Source: Tupaia tana (Eukaryota > Chordata > Mammalia > Scandentia > Tupaiidae). Taken from it: a stretch of 64,000 bases of DNA. The stretch is taken from positions 107,788,498 to 107,852,497 of the forward strand of contig JAKSZU010000004.1 in assembly GCA_026018925.1 (NCBI GenBank). The letters are read 5' to 3'. Below are positions 41,837 to 52,164 of this stretch, piece by piece (the first letter of the stretch is position 1; each line of letters starts with the position of its first letter). The notes beneath the pieces were generated by a model. It saw only the letters and a list, made by a program, of their open reading frames with translations. It was not told where the DNA came from and did no database searches. Position numbers and translations under genes: made by a program.

Positions 41837-42190
41837 GGACCAGCATATGGCATAATGGTTATGTCACGGGACTCCATGTATTTGACTGTGGTTCAAGACC
41901 CAGACACAGCAGCCTAAAATTCACACCAGGCACGCATGTGCACATGTGCCCAAAATCCTGAGAGGAGAATGGAGGAGAAGGAATTGCAGTGTGGCTATCT
42001 CCCCTCAAGGGTGATTTCTTGCTTTCTGTCTCTCTGTCTCTCCAGCAAGTGAATGTACCCTATAGCAAAAATCTCTCTAAAAAAATAAGTAATAAATAAA
42101 TAAATATATAAATAAATAAATAGATCATTCAGCCTTGGGAAATAAATAAATAATTCCCACATGGGAAAATTACCACCTTGTAGCATCGTA
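41837..42190 (+). mobile_element. A-young-like SINE with duplicated 3' part
   Basis: GGGACCAGCATATGGCATAA head, GAGAGGAGAATGGAGGAGAA, CTCCCCTCAAGGGTGATTTC, ATAGCAAAAATCTCTC. From 42,016 its 3' part together with the following sequence is tandemly duplicated. Confidence 0.88.
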
Positions 42191-42360
42191 ATTCTTGCTT
42201 TCTATCTCTCTGTCTCTCCAGCAAGTGCATGTACCCTATAGTAAAAATCTCTCTAAAAAATAAATAATAAATAAATGAATAATTAAATAAATAATTCAGC
42301 CTGGGAAAATAAATAAATAATTCCCACATGGGGAAATTACCAGCTTGTAGCATGGTAATT
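42016..42360. repeat. 176-bp tandem duplication spanning a SINE joint
   Basis: Unit 1 (42016-42191) and unit 2 (42192-42360) both run from TTCTTGCTTTCTRTCTCTCT through CTATAGYAAAAATCTCTC, an AAATAAATAAT tail, ATTCCCACATGG and GTAGCATSGTAATTC. They differ at a few bases and small tail indels. Confidence 0.9.
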
Positions 42361-42597
42361 CAAGCAGCTGAATCCCACATGGCTGACAGTGCAGTTCAAT
42401 TCCTGGACCTGGCAGCTTGAGAAACACATAAGGCAGGTGTGAGTGCATGCCAAAAATCCTGAAAAGAGGAAGGAATAGAGAACAATGGGTTGTAGAATGA
42501 CTGTTTCCCATGGTGAGGGGTGAGATACATTCTCACTTTCTCTCTGTCCTCTCTCTGTCTCTCCTCAGTGAGAGCACACCTTTTCTGGCAAAAATTA
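42340..42597 (+). mobile_element. A-long SINE
   Basis: Head ACCAGCTTGTAGCATGGTAA, GAATCCCACATGGCTGACAG, CAGCTTGAGAAACACATAAG, CT block and CTTTTCTGGCAAAAATTAGG. The head was copied into the 176-bp duplication upstream. Confidence 0.85.
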
Positions 42598-42798
42598 GGG
42601 AAAATAATCTCTCATATACTCTATTAAAATTAACATAATAAACTAAGAAACAAGATATGAAATGCAGGAAACTTAAGATCTTATCAAGGACTAATAGCTG
42701 GTATCTAGGATATTGTGAAGTGAAGTTCAAGGACATCAGTTTGAAGCCACAATACAAATTAGATCAGAAATATGAAGAGTTCAGAGAAAGATATTTCT

Positions 42799-43061
42799 TT
42801 TTTATGGGGTAGCAGTTTTTGCTACAGGGCATATGTGCTTGCTTGAGAGAGAGAGAGAGAGATAAAGTGAGAAATTACTTCCCAGGTGGGATGGCTATGC
42901 CACAGTCTCTTCTTCTCCATTCTGTTCTCAGGATATTTGAGGCAGGCACGCACACACACACACCTGGCATAATTTTCAAGTCACTGTATCCATGACTCAA
43001 ACCACACTGCTGGCCAAATGGAATCTAGTGCCTTAAGCTCCACACCGCCTTTCTGGTCCAT
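42799..43061 (-). mobile_element. A-long SINE
   Basis: Perfect 16-bp duplication AGAGAAAGATATTTCT at 42783-42798 and 43062-43077. TTTTTGCTACAGGGCATATG, GGCACGCACACACACACAC and a head ending CCGCCTTTCTGGTCC. Confidence 0.95.
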
Positions 43062-43242
43062 AGAGAAAGATATTTCTCATGAGCGATTAGGACTAATGGG
43101 CTACCTGACATATTTTATAACTTATGAGAAAGCATTTTAGAGTTGTATAGAAGAGGTTTGGAGTAAATTAGCAATAGGTATGGAGAAGCTAAATTTTCAA
43201 AACAGCTAGCTGCAGGTTTTTATTTATTTTTTTTTTAAGTAT

Positions 43243-43503
43243 GGAGAAAGAAAATGGCAAAATGGTTAAACATGGTGTAGTAAAATGCAATGCCCTGAAA
43301 AGGGAGATCTACCCACATGGGGAAATTCCAAGTTTGTGTTCAGAAAACTCCCTGCGTATGTAGGGAATGCTCTTGCCTATGATCTGGGCTGGCTGAAGCT
43401 GGGGGAGGATCACAGCATGGAGATCCTGTCGAATGTACTGTCTCTGTCTCTCTGTCTCTCTTCCTTATGGAGGAAGTACATAAAAATAAACTTAAAAATA
43501 AGA
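43243..43503 (+). mobile_element. Family C chimeric SINE
   Basis: GGCAAAATGGTTAAACATGG head, CCACATGGGGAAATTCC, then CCTATGATCTGGGCTGGCTG, AAGCTGGGGGAGGATCACAG, CATGGAGATCCTGTC, CT block and GGAAGTACATAAAAATAAAC. The GGGGGAGGATCACAGCATGG stretch is the best view of the 7SL-like part on the plus strand. Confidence 0.75.
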
Positions 43504-43778
43504 ATGTACTATTAGACCACATAACTTCACTGTAACAAATATTTACGTAGTCAAAATGAGGTTAGAAATGTATATATCAATTAAAATGGAAATATAACTA
43601 TATTGGAAGGCTTGAGGAGGATAATCTGTGGTGTAAGACAGTTAACTCTTAAATTTCTTGGATAGGAAATTAATAATAGGATGTATTAATTTAAAAGGAA
43701 ACTAGCCTGACTTGCCTAACATGCACTGTATTCATGATGACGAAAACCATGTAATACATTACAAAGATGTACAGTGAT
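43504..43778. other. AT-rich, probable old HAL1/L1 3' sequence
   Basis: AAATGAGGTTAGAAATGTAT and ATTAATAATAGGATGTATTA lie between SINEs in the decayed HAL1 region; no firm alignment. Confidence 0.35.
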
Positions 43779-43790
43779 TAATTGTAAATT

Positions 43791-44074
43791 GTTTTTCTTC
43801 CCCCCCCCCCCCTCTTTTTTTTTGGAGCAGATTTTGCTATAGGGCTTGTGTGCTCACCAGAAAGACAGAGAGAGACAGAGAGACAGAAAGCGAGAAATCA
43901 CCCCCCAGGGAGGATGGCCACACCGCAATCCCTTCTCCTCCATTTTCCTCTCTGGATCTTGGGCACGCACGCACACACACCCGGCATGAGTTTAAGCCAC
44001 TGGGTCCAGGACTCGAACCGCGGTTGACTATATGGGAGTCCAGCGACATAGCCTTTATGCCAACTGCTGGTCCC
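43791..44074 (-). mobile_element. A-young SINE
   Basis: Perfect 12-bp duplication TAATTGTAAATT at 43779-43790 and 44075-44086. C13 and T9 runs in the tail side, then GGCACGCACGCACACACACC and CTCGAACCGCGGTTGACTA. Confidence 0.95.
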
Positions 44075-44254
44075 TAATTGTAAATTTTTAAACATGAAAA
44101 GTAACCATTTAAGTATAAGTGTAATGTTCAAAAATGTAAAAGCATTTTTAAAATATCAGAAAAAAACAGCTAATGTTGCTGATTTTTGTTGCTCCTGGGA
44201 AGTAGAATTCAGGTGAAAAAGCAGAATTCAGAGGGAGGATTAGTACTCTTGGGT

Positions 44255-44425
44255 AAAATCCTGAAGTACGGTGGAAGGCCAGGGTCCAGGTACCTGCAAA
44301 GTCTGGGCACGGTGGCATGCAACCACAATCCTAGCTAAGTGGGAGACTGTAGTAGAGGAATTACAATATGATGAGAGGCTGCAAAAATCTCTCTCTCTCA
44401 TTAAACAACAACAGCAAACCATTTC
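44255..44425 (+). mobile_element. 7SL-like SINE (family C or FLAM-like)
   Basis: TCTGGGCACGGTGGCATGCA, CCACAATCCTAGCTAAGTGG, GAGACTGTAGTAGAGG and a short CT run with AACAACAACAGC. The first text parallels GGGCGCGGTGGCGCGTGCC and AATCCCAGCTACTCGGGAG of 7SL-derived monomers. Confidence 0.6.
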
Positions 44426-44727
44426 TGGCAAAAAAATAGGGAAAGTACAACTTGACATTTAAAACTATGTTTTTATTACTTTAATTTAAAAAAACTAAAT
44501 GTAAGAAATGCAACCAATTTAATACATGATCACTGATGTAAAGGAGTCTTTCTAGAAATTTGTTAGAATTCAAAATATATGCTTGGGTTTCAAGGCAATA
44601 ATTGTTTTGCCAATCTTTGGGTGGCAGTCAGATGTTTTAGTAGTATACATCTTGGTGCACTTGAGAAATGTAGTAATTTTCATAGCCTTTAAATAAATCA
44701 TATAGTACAATACTAGTAAGGTACTCT
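44426..44727. other. No feature recognised
   Basis: AT-rich sequence with no family match. Confidence 0.35.
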
Positions 44728-45153
44728 ATTAGCCTGTTATTCTCTTGCTAACAAAAATGCGTAAGACCAAGTGATTTATGAAGAATAGAGGTTTATTTGA
44801 CTCACAATCTGGAGGCTAGAATATCCAAACACATAGGGCTGGCACCAGGCCACATGTCACAACATGGCTAACAGGAGAGAGGATGATGAGTGCAGAGTGA
44901 GTAAGTGCCAGGGGCAGCCATCTTGCTTTTTAACAAACATACCCTTGTGAGAACTAACTGCTTCTCCTGAGAGTTAGTACTCAATCTGTTAAGACAGTAT
45001 TAACCCATTCACAAGGCTGATGCCTCCATGATCCAATCATCATCCACTAGACCTCACCTCTTAAAGGTCTCACCATCACCAGATGCCATTACACTGGGGA
45101 CCAAATTCTAAAACACGAACCTCTGGTGGCCAAAGCAGTATCCAAACTTTAGT
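44728..45153 (-). mobile_element. MST/MLT1A-like MaLR LTR
   Basis: Plus strand reads TATTAGCCTGTTATTCTC, GACCAAGTGATTTATGAAGA, AGAGGTTTATTTGACTCACA, CACCTCTTAAAGGTCTCACC, TTACACTGGGGACCAAATTC and ends near ATCCAAACTTTAGTA. This mirrors MST/THE1-type LTRs (GTAATTTATAAAGAAAAGAG ... GATTTGGAGG). Confidence 0.8.
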
Positions 45154-45397
45154 AGTTACCTTCAAAGGTTTGTGGACTGTGCATTTATGGAAATGTCTAT
45201 TATTCACCTGCAAAAACTAAGGAAGGGTTTTGCCTTTTTGCATCATACCCTTGGTCAATCAGGAAGATTATTAGGGCCTGATCTTGAGCCATGACTCATA
45301 AATGAGTATCTGGTGACTCTTTCTAACCATCTCAGAATTTTCAGGAATTCTAAGAACTTATCTACTCATTGCTTAAACATTTACTAACTATTGGATC
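45154..45397. other. No feature recognised
   Basis: Unclassified sequence between an LTR and a mariner fragment. Confidence 0.35.
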
Positions 45398-45452
45398 ATC
45401 GGAAAAGTCATGACATACTTTTATGTTTTCTATGCAAAAATACATTATGACT
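45398..45452. mobile_element. Partial mariner-type MITE
   Basis: ATCGGAAAAGTCATGACATA and CTATGCAAAAATACATTATG parallel GGAAAACTCAAGACATATC and CTATACAAAAATGTGTCATG of the 88-bp element at 31,138. A SINE follows at 45,453. Confidence 0.55.
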
Positions 45453-45632
45453 GGGACCAGCAGGTAATGTGGTGGTTAAGGATGCTGGACTCCCACATGA
45501 CCAACCGTGGTTTGAGTCCCAGATCTGGTGGCTTGCTTTCTCTCTCTCTGTTCCCCTCTCTCACTCTATCCCTCTCTGGTCAAATTAAAATAAATAAATA
45601 AATGAATAAATAAAGTTAAATAAAATAATCCT
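45453..45632 (+). mobile_element. A-short SINE
   Basis: GGGACCAGCAGGTAATGTGG head, CT block, TGGTCAAATTAAAATAAATA tail. Confidence 0.92.
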
Positions 45633-45718
45633 AAAAAACAAATGATATGTTTGACATAGAGACCTGGGAGGGATCAATGTGTCCTACACTTTAAGCTTTA
45701 AAAATACAGATTCCCAAG

Positions 45719-45872
45719 GTTAGCAGGTGACCTGGTGGTTAAGGTACTAGACTCCCAAATGGCCAACTATAGCTCGAGTCCCAGACCTGACAGCTTACTT
45801 TCTCACTTTTCATCTCTCTCTCTCTCTCTAGTCAAAATAAGAAATAATAATAATAAATAAATTTTTAAAAAA
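45719..45872 (+). mobile_element. A-short SINE
   Basis: AGGTTAGCAGGTGACCTGGT head, AGCTCGAGTCC B box, TAGTCAAAATAAGAAATAAT tail. AAAATAYAGATTC flanks both sides. Confidence 0.9.
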
Positions 45873-45879
45873 TATAGAT

Positions 45880-46375
45880 TCTTTCAGCTGAAAGGAATTG
45901 CAAAGCAGTTCCCTACCCATGTGCATTCCCTACTCCCACCCTCCGTCTTTGCTAGTAGACAGTTGACTTTGTGGTCACAATTTACCAGAGCTGGGAGGTG
46001 GATTGCAATTTTACTCAGCCAATGTGGCAAGGGCCTCGTAGACTTTTACAGCCTCCCCTGCAGATTAGGGTGGTCCCATTACCTGTTCCAGCCAATAGTG
46101 CTGAGCTGAATGAAGCCTGTTTGATGAGTTTCTGAGAGAGCTACAGTCTTACTGATAAAGGGAGATGGTTATGGCCGGACACTACTGATTCCGCCTTCGC
46201 TTCTGCTTTACACGTGCGTGCAAAGACTGAGCTCTAGCACCTGCCTTGTTACCATAATAACCAAAATGCAATGGCTAGCTGAGTGGGAATCCTGAATGAC
46301 CTCAGTGTTGAGGGCATCAACGAGCGTCTGACACAGCCTGTAACTGTCTTTCTTTGGTTTTCTTGTTATTTAAAA
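45880..46375 (+). mobile_element. Possible ancient repeat, unclassified
   Basis: CAGCCTCCCCTGCAGATTAG, CCAGCCAATAGTGCTGAGC and TAATAACCAAAATGCAATGG have the flavour of an old mammalian LTR or DNA element. No firm family. Confidence 0.35.
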
Positions 46376-46388
46376 AATTAAAACTCCT

Positions 46389-46575
46389 GGGGCTGTCAGG
46401 GGGTGTGGCAGTTAAAGGCGCTGGAATCCCACATGGCTACTTGTGGTTCAAGTCCTGGCAGCTAGCTTTCTCAATTCCCCCCACCCCCAGTCTGTCCGTC
46501 TCTGGTCAAATTTAACTAAATAAATAAATAAATAAAGCTAAACACAATAATAAAATAATTATTTTAAAAATTTTT
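46389..46575 (+). mobile_element. A-short SINE
   Basis: GGGGCTGTCAGGGGGTGTGG head, CCAGTCTGTCCGTC and TGGTCAAATTTAACTAAATA tail. ATTAARACTCCT occurs before and after. Confidence 0.9.
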
Positions 46576-46659
46576 GAAAAAAAAAAGAGATTAAGACTCC
46601 TATTTATTTAAGCCATTTTTAGTTGGATTTTTTTTCTCTCTAATTGAAATGGGACCCAA

Positions 46660-46905
46660 ATCTTATTTACTTATTTATATATTTACTTATAGTTGTCAGA
46701 GGGTATGTTTACTTGCCAGAGAGAGAGGGAGAGGGAGAAAGCTCCCCACAACGGGCCTCAGTCACTCCACCATCCCCTCTCCTTCATTTCTGCCTCCTGT
46801 CAGGATTTGGGGCGTGCACTTACACATGCCTAGTGTGTTTTTCAAGCCACCATTCCCAGTATTGGCGTCCCAGTGGCCATGTGGGGTCTAGATCCCTCAA
46901 CTACG
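46660..46905 (-). mobile_element. A-long SINE, diverged
   Basis: GTTGTCAGAGGGTATGTTTA, CACCATCCCCTCTCCTTCAT, GGGGCGTGCACTTACACATG and a decayed head. Confidence 0.78.
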
Positions 46906-47129
46906 AGGCCCTCTTGTTTTATCAATGGGAAAACAAAGGCAAAGGTAAATTAATGATACAGCCAATGTTAGATCTACTTGCTAATGGCCGAATGGGAATG
47001 GGATCAAGTAGGAATGTTCCAGACCTTGAAATGAAAGAACAATTGGCTGAGAAAAATTTATTCAGTTGTGTCTTTGTGCTGTCATTTTGACACCCTCATC
47101 CTCAGCCCCTAGATACTTGTAGAACTTGG

Positions 47130-47633
47130 TGCTATTATGGAGGTACCGAAAAGAAATTTAATACTTTCCTGGTGTTAAAAGGTGGGGCCTTGGGGAGGAG
47201 ACTAGGATTAAGGTCATTCGGGTGAGGGCCCATGACTGACTCCTGGTAGGTTTATGAGAAGGAATTAAACAGAGACTGCTGGGTGTAGCTGCTCTGCTCT
47301 GCTCTTGCTCTCAGCTGTGGGATCGCATGACTCTGCAAGACCTCCACCAGAAACCACCACTAGACCTTGGACCTACACTAGGAGCTAAATGAACTTCTAT
47401 TTTTTAATTATTTAATTTAATTTATTATCATTATTAATTTTTAAAATTTGACCAGCGAGAGAGATGGAGAGTGAGAGAACAAGCCACCAGGTCTAGGACT
47501 TGACTTGCAGTCTGTCATGTTGGAGTCCAGCACTTTAACCACCACGCCACCTGTCAGCCCCAATAAACCTCTATTATTATAAGTTACTCAGTTTCTGGGT
47601 TTGCTGTTATTAGCAACAAAACAGACTAGAGCA
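47130..47633 (+). mobile_element. MLT1-like MaLR LTR, split by a SINE
   Basis: TGTTAAAAGGTGGGGCCTTG, GTCATTCGGGTGAGGGCCC, CATGACTCTGCAAGACCTCC, then after a SINE AATAAACCTCTATTATTATA and AGTTACTCAGTTTCTGGG. This matches the MLT1/MST order of GGTGGGGCCTTT, GGCCCTCAC and an AATAAA poly(A) region. Confidence 0.75.
47398..47562 (-). mobile_element. A-short SINE inside an LTR
   Basis: TTTTTTAATTATTTAATTTA, CCACCAGGTCTAGGACTTGA and CCACCTGTCAGCCCC; AACYTCTATT occurs on both sides. Confidence 0.9.
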
Positions 47634-47750
47634 CCGTGACCTTATATTTTCTGAGTATTCCGTTTGATATCAAACTGAACATTATAGTCGCTTGAAGGAA
47701 AATAGAGCTTTCTCATCAGCAGAGCCTGATTAAAGTACGTTGCTAGTGGG

Positions 47751-47938
47751 GACCAGCAGGGGACATGGTGGTTAAAGTGCTGGATGCTCCCACATGGCCG
47801 ACCAGGGTTCGAGTCCTGAATCTGGTGGCTTGCTTTCTCACTTCCTCTCTCTCTCACTCTCACCCTCTGTTTCTCTCTGGTAAAATTAAAAAATAAGTGA
47901 ATGGATAAATAAAGTACAATAAATAATTATTTTTTAAA
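47751..47938 (+). mobile_element. A-short SINE
   Basis: GACCAGCAGGGGACATGGTG head, GGTTCGAGTCC B box, TGGTAAAATTAAAAAATAAG tail. 19-bp duplication AAAGTACGTTGYTAGTGGG at 47732-47750 and 47939-47957 with one mismatch. Confidence 0.95.
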
Positions 47939-48054
47939 AAAGTACGTTGTTAGTGGGGTCTTTCAGTCATCCAGCCACCCCTTCTTGACTCAGTATGCCG
48001 TATGCCATTACTTATTACTTTATTTTACTTTTTATTTAGTTCTTAAAACCTTCT

Positions 48055-48200
48055 GTGGGGATTTATTACTCATTTATTATGGGTCCAAGGCATTACTTGC
48101 TTATTTCTCATAACCTTCCAATTATTATATTTCTAATATTTAATATTTATTTTACAAAAGAGGGAACTGAGGATCAGGGACTTAGTGCACTGAATTCTGT
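48055..48200 (+). mobile_element. MIR fragment
   Basis: TTATTTCTCATAACCTTCCA and TATTTTACAAAAGAGGGAAC with TGAGGATCAGGGACTTAG follow the MIR core order. Confidence 0.6.
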
Positions 48201-48204
48201 CCCA

Positions 48205-48988
48205 TAAAATATATTCTCCACTGCTTTCTCCCAATACCTGTGAACGTGATGTTATTTGAAAGGACGGTCTTTGTAGATACAGGGTGAACACTTAAAGTGC
48301 TTATCTGAAATTCTTGGGATCAAACATGATTCGAATGTTAGATTATTTTCAGATGATGGACTATCACATATACATAATGAGATATCTTGGGGAGGGAACC
48401 CAAGACTAAACCCAAGACTAAATCAGAAGTTTCTGTTTCATGTATACTTTATGTGTGCAGCCTACAAGTAATTTCATATGATTTTCTTTTCCACGTGATA
48501 CTTTTGGATTGCAGCATTTTGACTGCAACCTGTCACGTGAGGTCAAGTATGGATTTTATTTTCACTTCGTGGCTCAAAAGTTTCAGATTCAGAGCATATT
48601 GAATAGGGGTTTTCATGTTAGGGCTGTCCAGCCTGAACAGACATGTTAGAACGAGGTCATACTTGATGGAGGCGGGGTTATCCTAAATCTAATGACTGCA
48701 GGGGGAAGAGTTGAAGACACGAAGAAACACATGGAGTGCAGACAGCCATGTGAAAGTAGGGTCAGAAATTGGAGTGTTGTAGCTTCAGACCAAGGAACCC
48801 AAAGGTTGACAGTAATCTTCAGAAATTTTTAATGTTGAAGAAAGTTCTTCCCTCAAGCTTTTGAGGGAGCACTACCTTGCCTACACAGTGATTTCAAACT
48901 TTCTTGCTTCCAGAACTCAAAGAATAAATTTCTGAGTTTTGAGGCACACCATTTGTGATTTGTCATAGCAGCCCTTGGGAACTAATAT
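48205..48988 (+). mobile_element. MLT1-like MaLR LTR, possibly interrupted
   Basis: ATACCTGTGAACGTGATGTT, GACGGTCTTTGTAGATA, GGAGGCGGGGTTATCCTAAA, CAGAACTCAAAGAATAAATT and TGTCATAGCAGCCCTTGGGA, CTAATATA match MLT1C/D-type landmarks. The stretch 48,400-48,610 does not fit and may be a different insertion. Confidence 0.7.
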
Positions 48989-49009
48989 AGTAGCTAACCT
49001 TTTTATCCA

Positions 49010-49675
49010 TAGGGGTACAGTCCACAACCCCAGTGGATGCTTGAAATCATAATGCTGAGCCCTATATACCCCATCAATACATTTGTTAGATCTGGTATCC
49101 GAGGTAACAACGAAGTGATTGAAGAGCAGATAGTGTTCAGGCCAGCAGGTGGTGTGGAGGATAAGATGCTAGATACCCCATGACCAATTGAGCAGTTCAA
49201 GTCCCAAGTCCGGCAGCTTGAAAATCATGCTGTGTGTGTGTTTGTGCCCAAGATCCCGAGAGGAGACTGGGGCAGGGTATTGTAGCCATCCCCTCAGGGG
49301 TGGGAGGAGGCAGTGTGATTTCTTACTTTCCTCATCTCTCTGTCTCTGTCTCTCTCTCTCTCAGTATCTCTCTGTCAAGGGCACATGCCCTATAGCAAAA
49401 CCTAAACAAAACCCTCAAAAACTAAATACTAAAAAAAAAAGAGAGTGAGAGGTAGTGTATACAGCATGCTTACACTGGACAAAGGGGTGATTCATGTCCC
49501 AGGTGGGATGGAGCAGGATGGTGCAAAATTTCATCACTCTGCTCAGAACGGTGAGCAATTTAAAACTTATGAATTATTTATCTCTCGAATTTTCATTTAA
49601 TATTTTAGAACTAGGGTTGACCACGGGTAAGTGAAACTGCAGAAAGTAAGAACATGGATAAGGGGATATACTGTA
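49010..49675 (+). mobile_element. Tigger2/MER8-like DNA transposon, split by a SINE
   Basis: CATAGGGGTACAGTCCACAA, CCCAGTGGATGCTTGAAATC, GAGCCCTATATACCCC on the left and ACCACGGGTAAGTGAAACTG, ATGGATAAGGGGATATACTG on the right parallel the Tigger2-type ends (CCCGGTGGATGCCTGAAACC ... GGATAAGGGGGGACTACTGT). The middle is lost: a non-autonomous or deleted copy. Confidence 0.8.
49140..49440 (+). mobile_element. A-long SINE inside the Tigger element
   Basis: AGGCCAGCAGGTGGTGTGGA head, GAAAATCATGCTGTGTGTG, CGAGAGGAGACTGGGGC, CT block and GCCCTATAGCAAAACC. Confidence 0.9.
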
Positions 49676-49959
49676 CAAGAATCTAAATCACTTCTTCTGT
49701 AGCACATAAGCATAGTGGGTCCAGATTAAAATAGTTCATTAAGCTTGAGCATTAGGGAATGCCAATTTAGTCCAGATGCATTGAGTGAGACAACTAATGA
49801 AAGATCCAACTGCTTCGAATTCTTCATTTGTTTTATAAAAGGCCTTTAAGTACTGGTGCATGCTGATGGTAGGAAAAAGGCCATGCTAGGATCTCTGCTT
49901 TCAAGGGCTTATACTCTTTAATGCCACTCTTAAAAAAGCAGTATAAAATAACATTTATT
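49676..49959. other. No feature recognised
   Basis: Unclassified sequence. Confidence 0.35.
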
Positions 49960-50279
49960 CCCTGCTCTATTTTCCTTGGTACTGCCAGAGAACTATGTTT
50001 TCTAGGTATAAATATCTAGTCCAGTCCTTATTTTCTTTCAGCAGTTCACAATTATCATCCTGTCTCCTGGATTAAAACATTTCTATTAGGAAGTTGGCTG
50101 TCAGTCTTATTGTTGAAGGTAATGTATATATTTTGTCTGACTGCTCTTGAGATTTTTTTCCCCATTGTTTTTCAACAGTTACATCATCATGTGCTTAGGT
50201 ATGATTTTTATTTCATTTATCCTGCTTAGAGTTCATAGATATTTTTGAAATTTTGACTTGATGCTGTGAAACTAACCTA

Positions 50280-50656
50280 TGTTGGCCTGACACAGCCTCT
50301 GCACAGACACCTGAGTTCCTATAAACAAACTACACCCGCATGTGTATGTCTGCTTGCTCAGCAAGTTGCTAAGTTATAGCCATTCACAGCAGCCATACTT
50401 CAGTCCGTCACAGACAGCCCAGCCTCTGACATGGGTTAAGACAGGCAGACATCCAACTGTAGCCCCCATTATTTTTCTACCTCACTCCCCCACGTCTGTT
50501 TTTTGTATGTCATGTTCCCTTCCTTGCTCATAAATGTCACCCCACCACATGGCTATTCTGAACTCCTTGGAAGTCATTTTGGAGGCTGCCTGATTCAAAT
50601 TGTTTCTGCTCAATTAAACTCTGCTAGATTAAATTGTCTAAAGTTTTTCTTTTAAC
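50280..50656 (+). mobile_element. Probable solo LTR, ERV class I-like
   Basis: Starts TGTTGGCCTGACACAGCC; later TTGCTCATAAATGTCACCCC, GGCTGCCTGATTCAAATTG, CTGCTCAATTAAACTCTGC and a T-rich end. The AATTAAA signal followed by a CT/T-rich end resembles the R-U5 of gammaretrovirus-type LTRs. No internal viral genes are present, and no clear target duplication was found. Confidence 0.5.
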
Positions 50657-50899
50657 GTCTTTCATCACCTTTGAAAATTTTCAGACAATTTCTTTTCAGA
50701 TGCTTCTTTTTCCCTAATTTCTCTCTCTTGTCCTTCAGGACTCCAGTTACATGTCTATTAGAGCTTGTCACAGGGTCTTCACTATAATTTCAGTCCACCT
50801 TTTCTCTTGTGAATCAGCCTGTATTTTCTCCTGATCTATCTTCTGTCTTGCTAGTCCTCCCTTTAACTCTATCTGAATGTAACCTGTCTAATACATTCT

Positions 50900-51155
50900 T
50901 TCTGTTTTTTAAGGGTTTTTGCCTCAGGGCATGTGTACTCACCAGAGAGACAGAGACAGTGAAAGGGAAAGTGAGAAATTACCCCTTGGGGGATGGCCAT
51001 GCCACAATCCCTTCTTTTCCACTCTGCTCCTGGCTTCTTGGGCACCCACGCACATGCAGCTGTGCATGTTTCAAGTCACCGCATCTGGAACTTGAACCAC
51101 AGTCAGCCATGTGGGGAGTTCAGCGGCATAACTGCTATGCCATCTGCTGGCCCCA
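50900..51155 (-). mobile_element. A-long SINE
   Basis: 13-bp duplication TCTAWTACATTCT at 50887-50899 and 51156-51168 with one mismatch. GGGTTTTTGCCTCAGGGCAT, CACAATCCCTTCTTTTCCAC, head ending CATCTGCTGGCCCC. Confidence 0.93.
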
Positions 51156-51603
51156 TCTATTACATTCTGCATTTTAGTTATTGGGTTGTTCAATCCCAGA
51201 GTTTCTTTTTGTTTCTTTTGTTTATAAATTGCAATTCTCTGTTGAAATTCTTCATATTTTTTCTATTTTTTCAACATACAAAGCACAAAGTCCATATGCT
51301 ATAATTCAAATATCTGGACCTCTTGTGTGTGGGATTGTTACTTGTGTCTATTTTTTCTTTAGCTTTTTTCATTTGGACTTGTTTACTAGTATGCCTATTA
51401 GTTTTCTAATGTTGCTGATGAGAAATTGCCGAGATGACTGGAGAGTCACGTTCACATTTTCTATTCCTACAAGAGACGCGCAGTCACTTCTAAGAGATGG
51501 TAGATGGGATCAGATTGACCTAATCCAGTCTAGAACTGTGCTAATTAAAACTGGATTTAAGATTTTGTGAGGACTATTCTGTTGTTTTGGTTCACTTCTA
51601 TTT

Positions 51604-51771
51604 TTTTCTTTTTTAAAAAATCATTTTATTTATTTATTACTATTCTTTAAATTGACCAAAGAGAGACAGAGAGAGAGAGAGTGAGAAGGCAAGCCGCCAG
51701 GTCCAGGACTTGAACCACAGTTGGCCACGTGGGAGTCCAGCATCTTAATCACCACACCACCTGCCGGCCCT
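51604..51771 (-). mobile_element. A-short SINE
   Basis: 14-bp duplication GTTCACYTCTATTT at 51590-51603 and 51772-51785. GAGAAGGCAAGCCGCCAGG and a head ending CACCTGCCGGCCC. Confidence 0.93.
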
Positions 51772-52164
51772 GTTCACCTCTATTTCTAACGCATCACAGA
51801 GGGGTATACAATAAGCCCTCCCTGTTACAGGGCTTGAAGTAGAATGTTTATCTCCCTAGTTCTGTGAAACTATTTATTTAGTTTCTCAGCCTTTTGACAG
51901 CCACTTAAAAATCAGCAAATGACTCAAAGGGAAAAATTGTTGAAAGCTAGGCTTACCTCTCTGAACCCCCTTGTCTCCTGGATCTTAGGGCCTTAGGTCT
52001 TCACTGACTTAGTAATTCTCAAATGTCTTCAAATGGATTTTTTTTATTTAACCCTTTTATGTTGTTACTGTCAGGAGTATTTGTCTGATACGATCTAGTC
52101 CTGCCATAGCCAAAAGTGAAAATCCAGAACTGCTTTCTTTTTGTAGCCTTGGAGAATTGAGTTT

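Larger units (their letters stand above)
39223..44250 (+). mobile_element. Ancient HAL1/L1 ORF1-type element, interrupted
   Basis: GAGCTCTCAGGGATTAAAAA, ACTTCAAGAACTCCAGATAT, AAAGCGAATTAGTAAACTGG, GAACTGATAACAGACATGAA and TTCCAACCTTGAATTCTATA occur in the order expected for the ORF1 coding and flanking sequence of HAL1 or old L1. No ORF2 text is seen afterwards, which favours HAL1. The frame is fully decayed. SINEs at 39,451, 39,904, 40,500, 41,220, 41,837, 42,340, 42,799, 43,243 and 43,791 interrupt it; the end is uncertain. Confidence 0.6.
49960..52160 (-). mobile_element. Old L1 3' UTR region, interrupted
   Basis: Antisense L1M texts: GTTGGCTGTCAGTCTTATTG, TGTGCTTAGGTATGATTTTT, GAAAATTTTCAGACAATTTC, CTCTTGTCCTTCAGGACTCC, CTGATCTATCTTCTGTCTTG and CTGGATCTTAGGGCCTTAGG, in the order seen in L1MA-L1MB 3' UTRs. 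An LTR (50,280) and SINEs (50,900, 51,604) interrupt it. Confidence 0.65.

Noticed and set aside
50280-50656. An endogenous retrovirus with coding genes
   Set aside because: Only an LTR-like segment is present; no gag, pol or env-like frame is found next to it.
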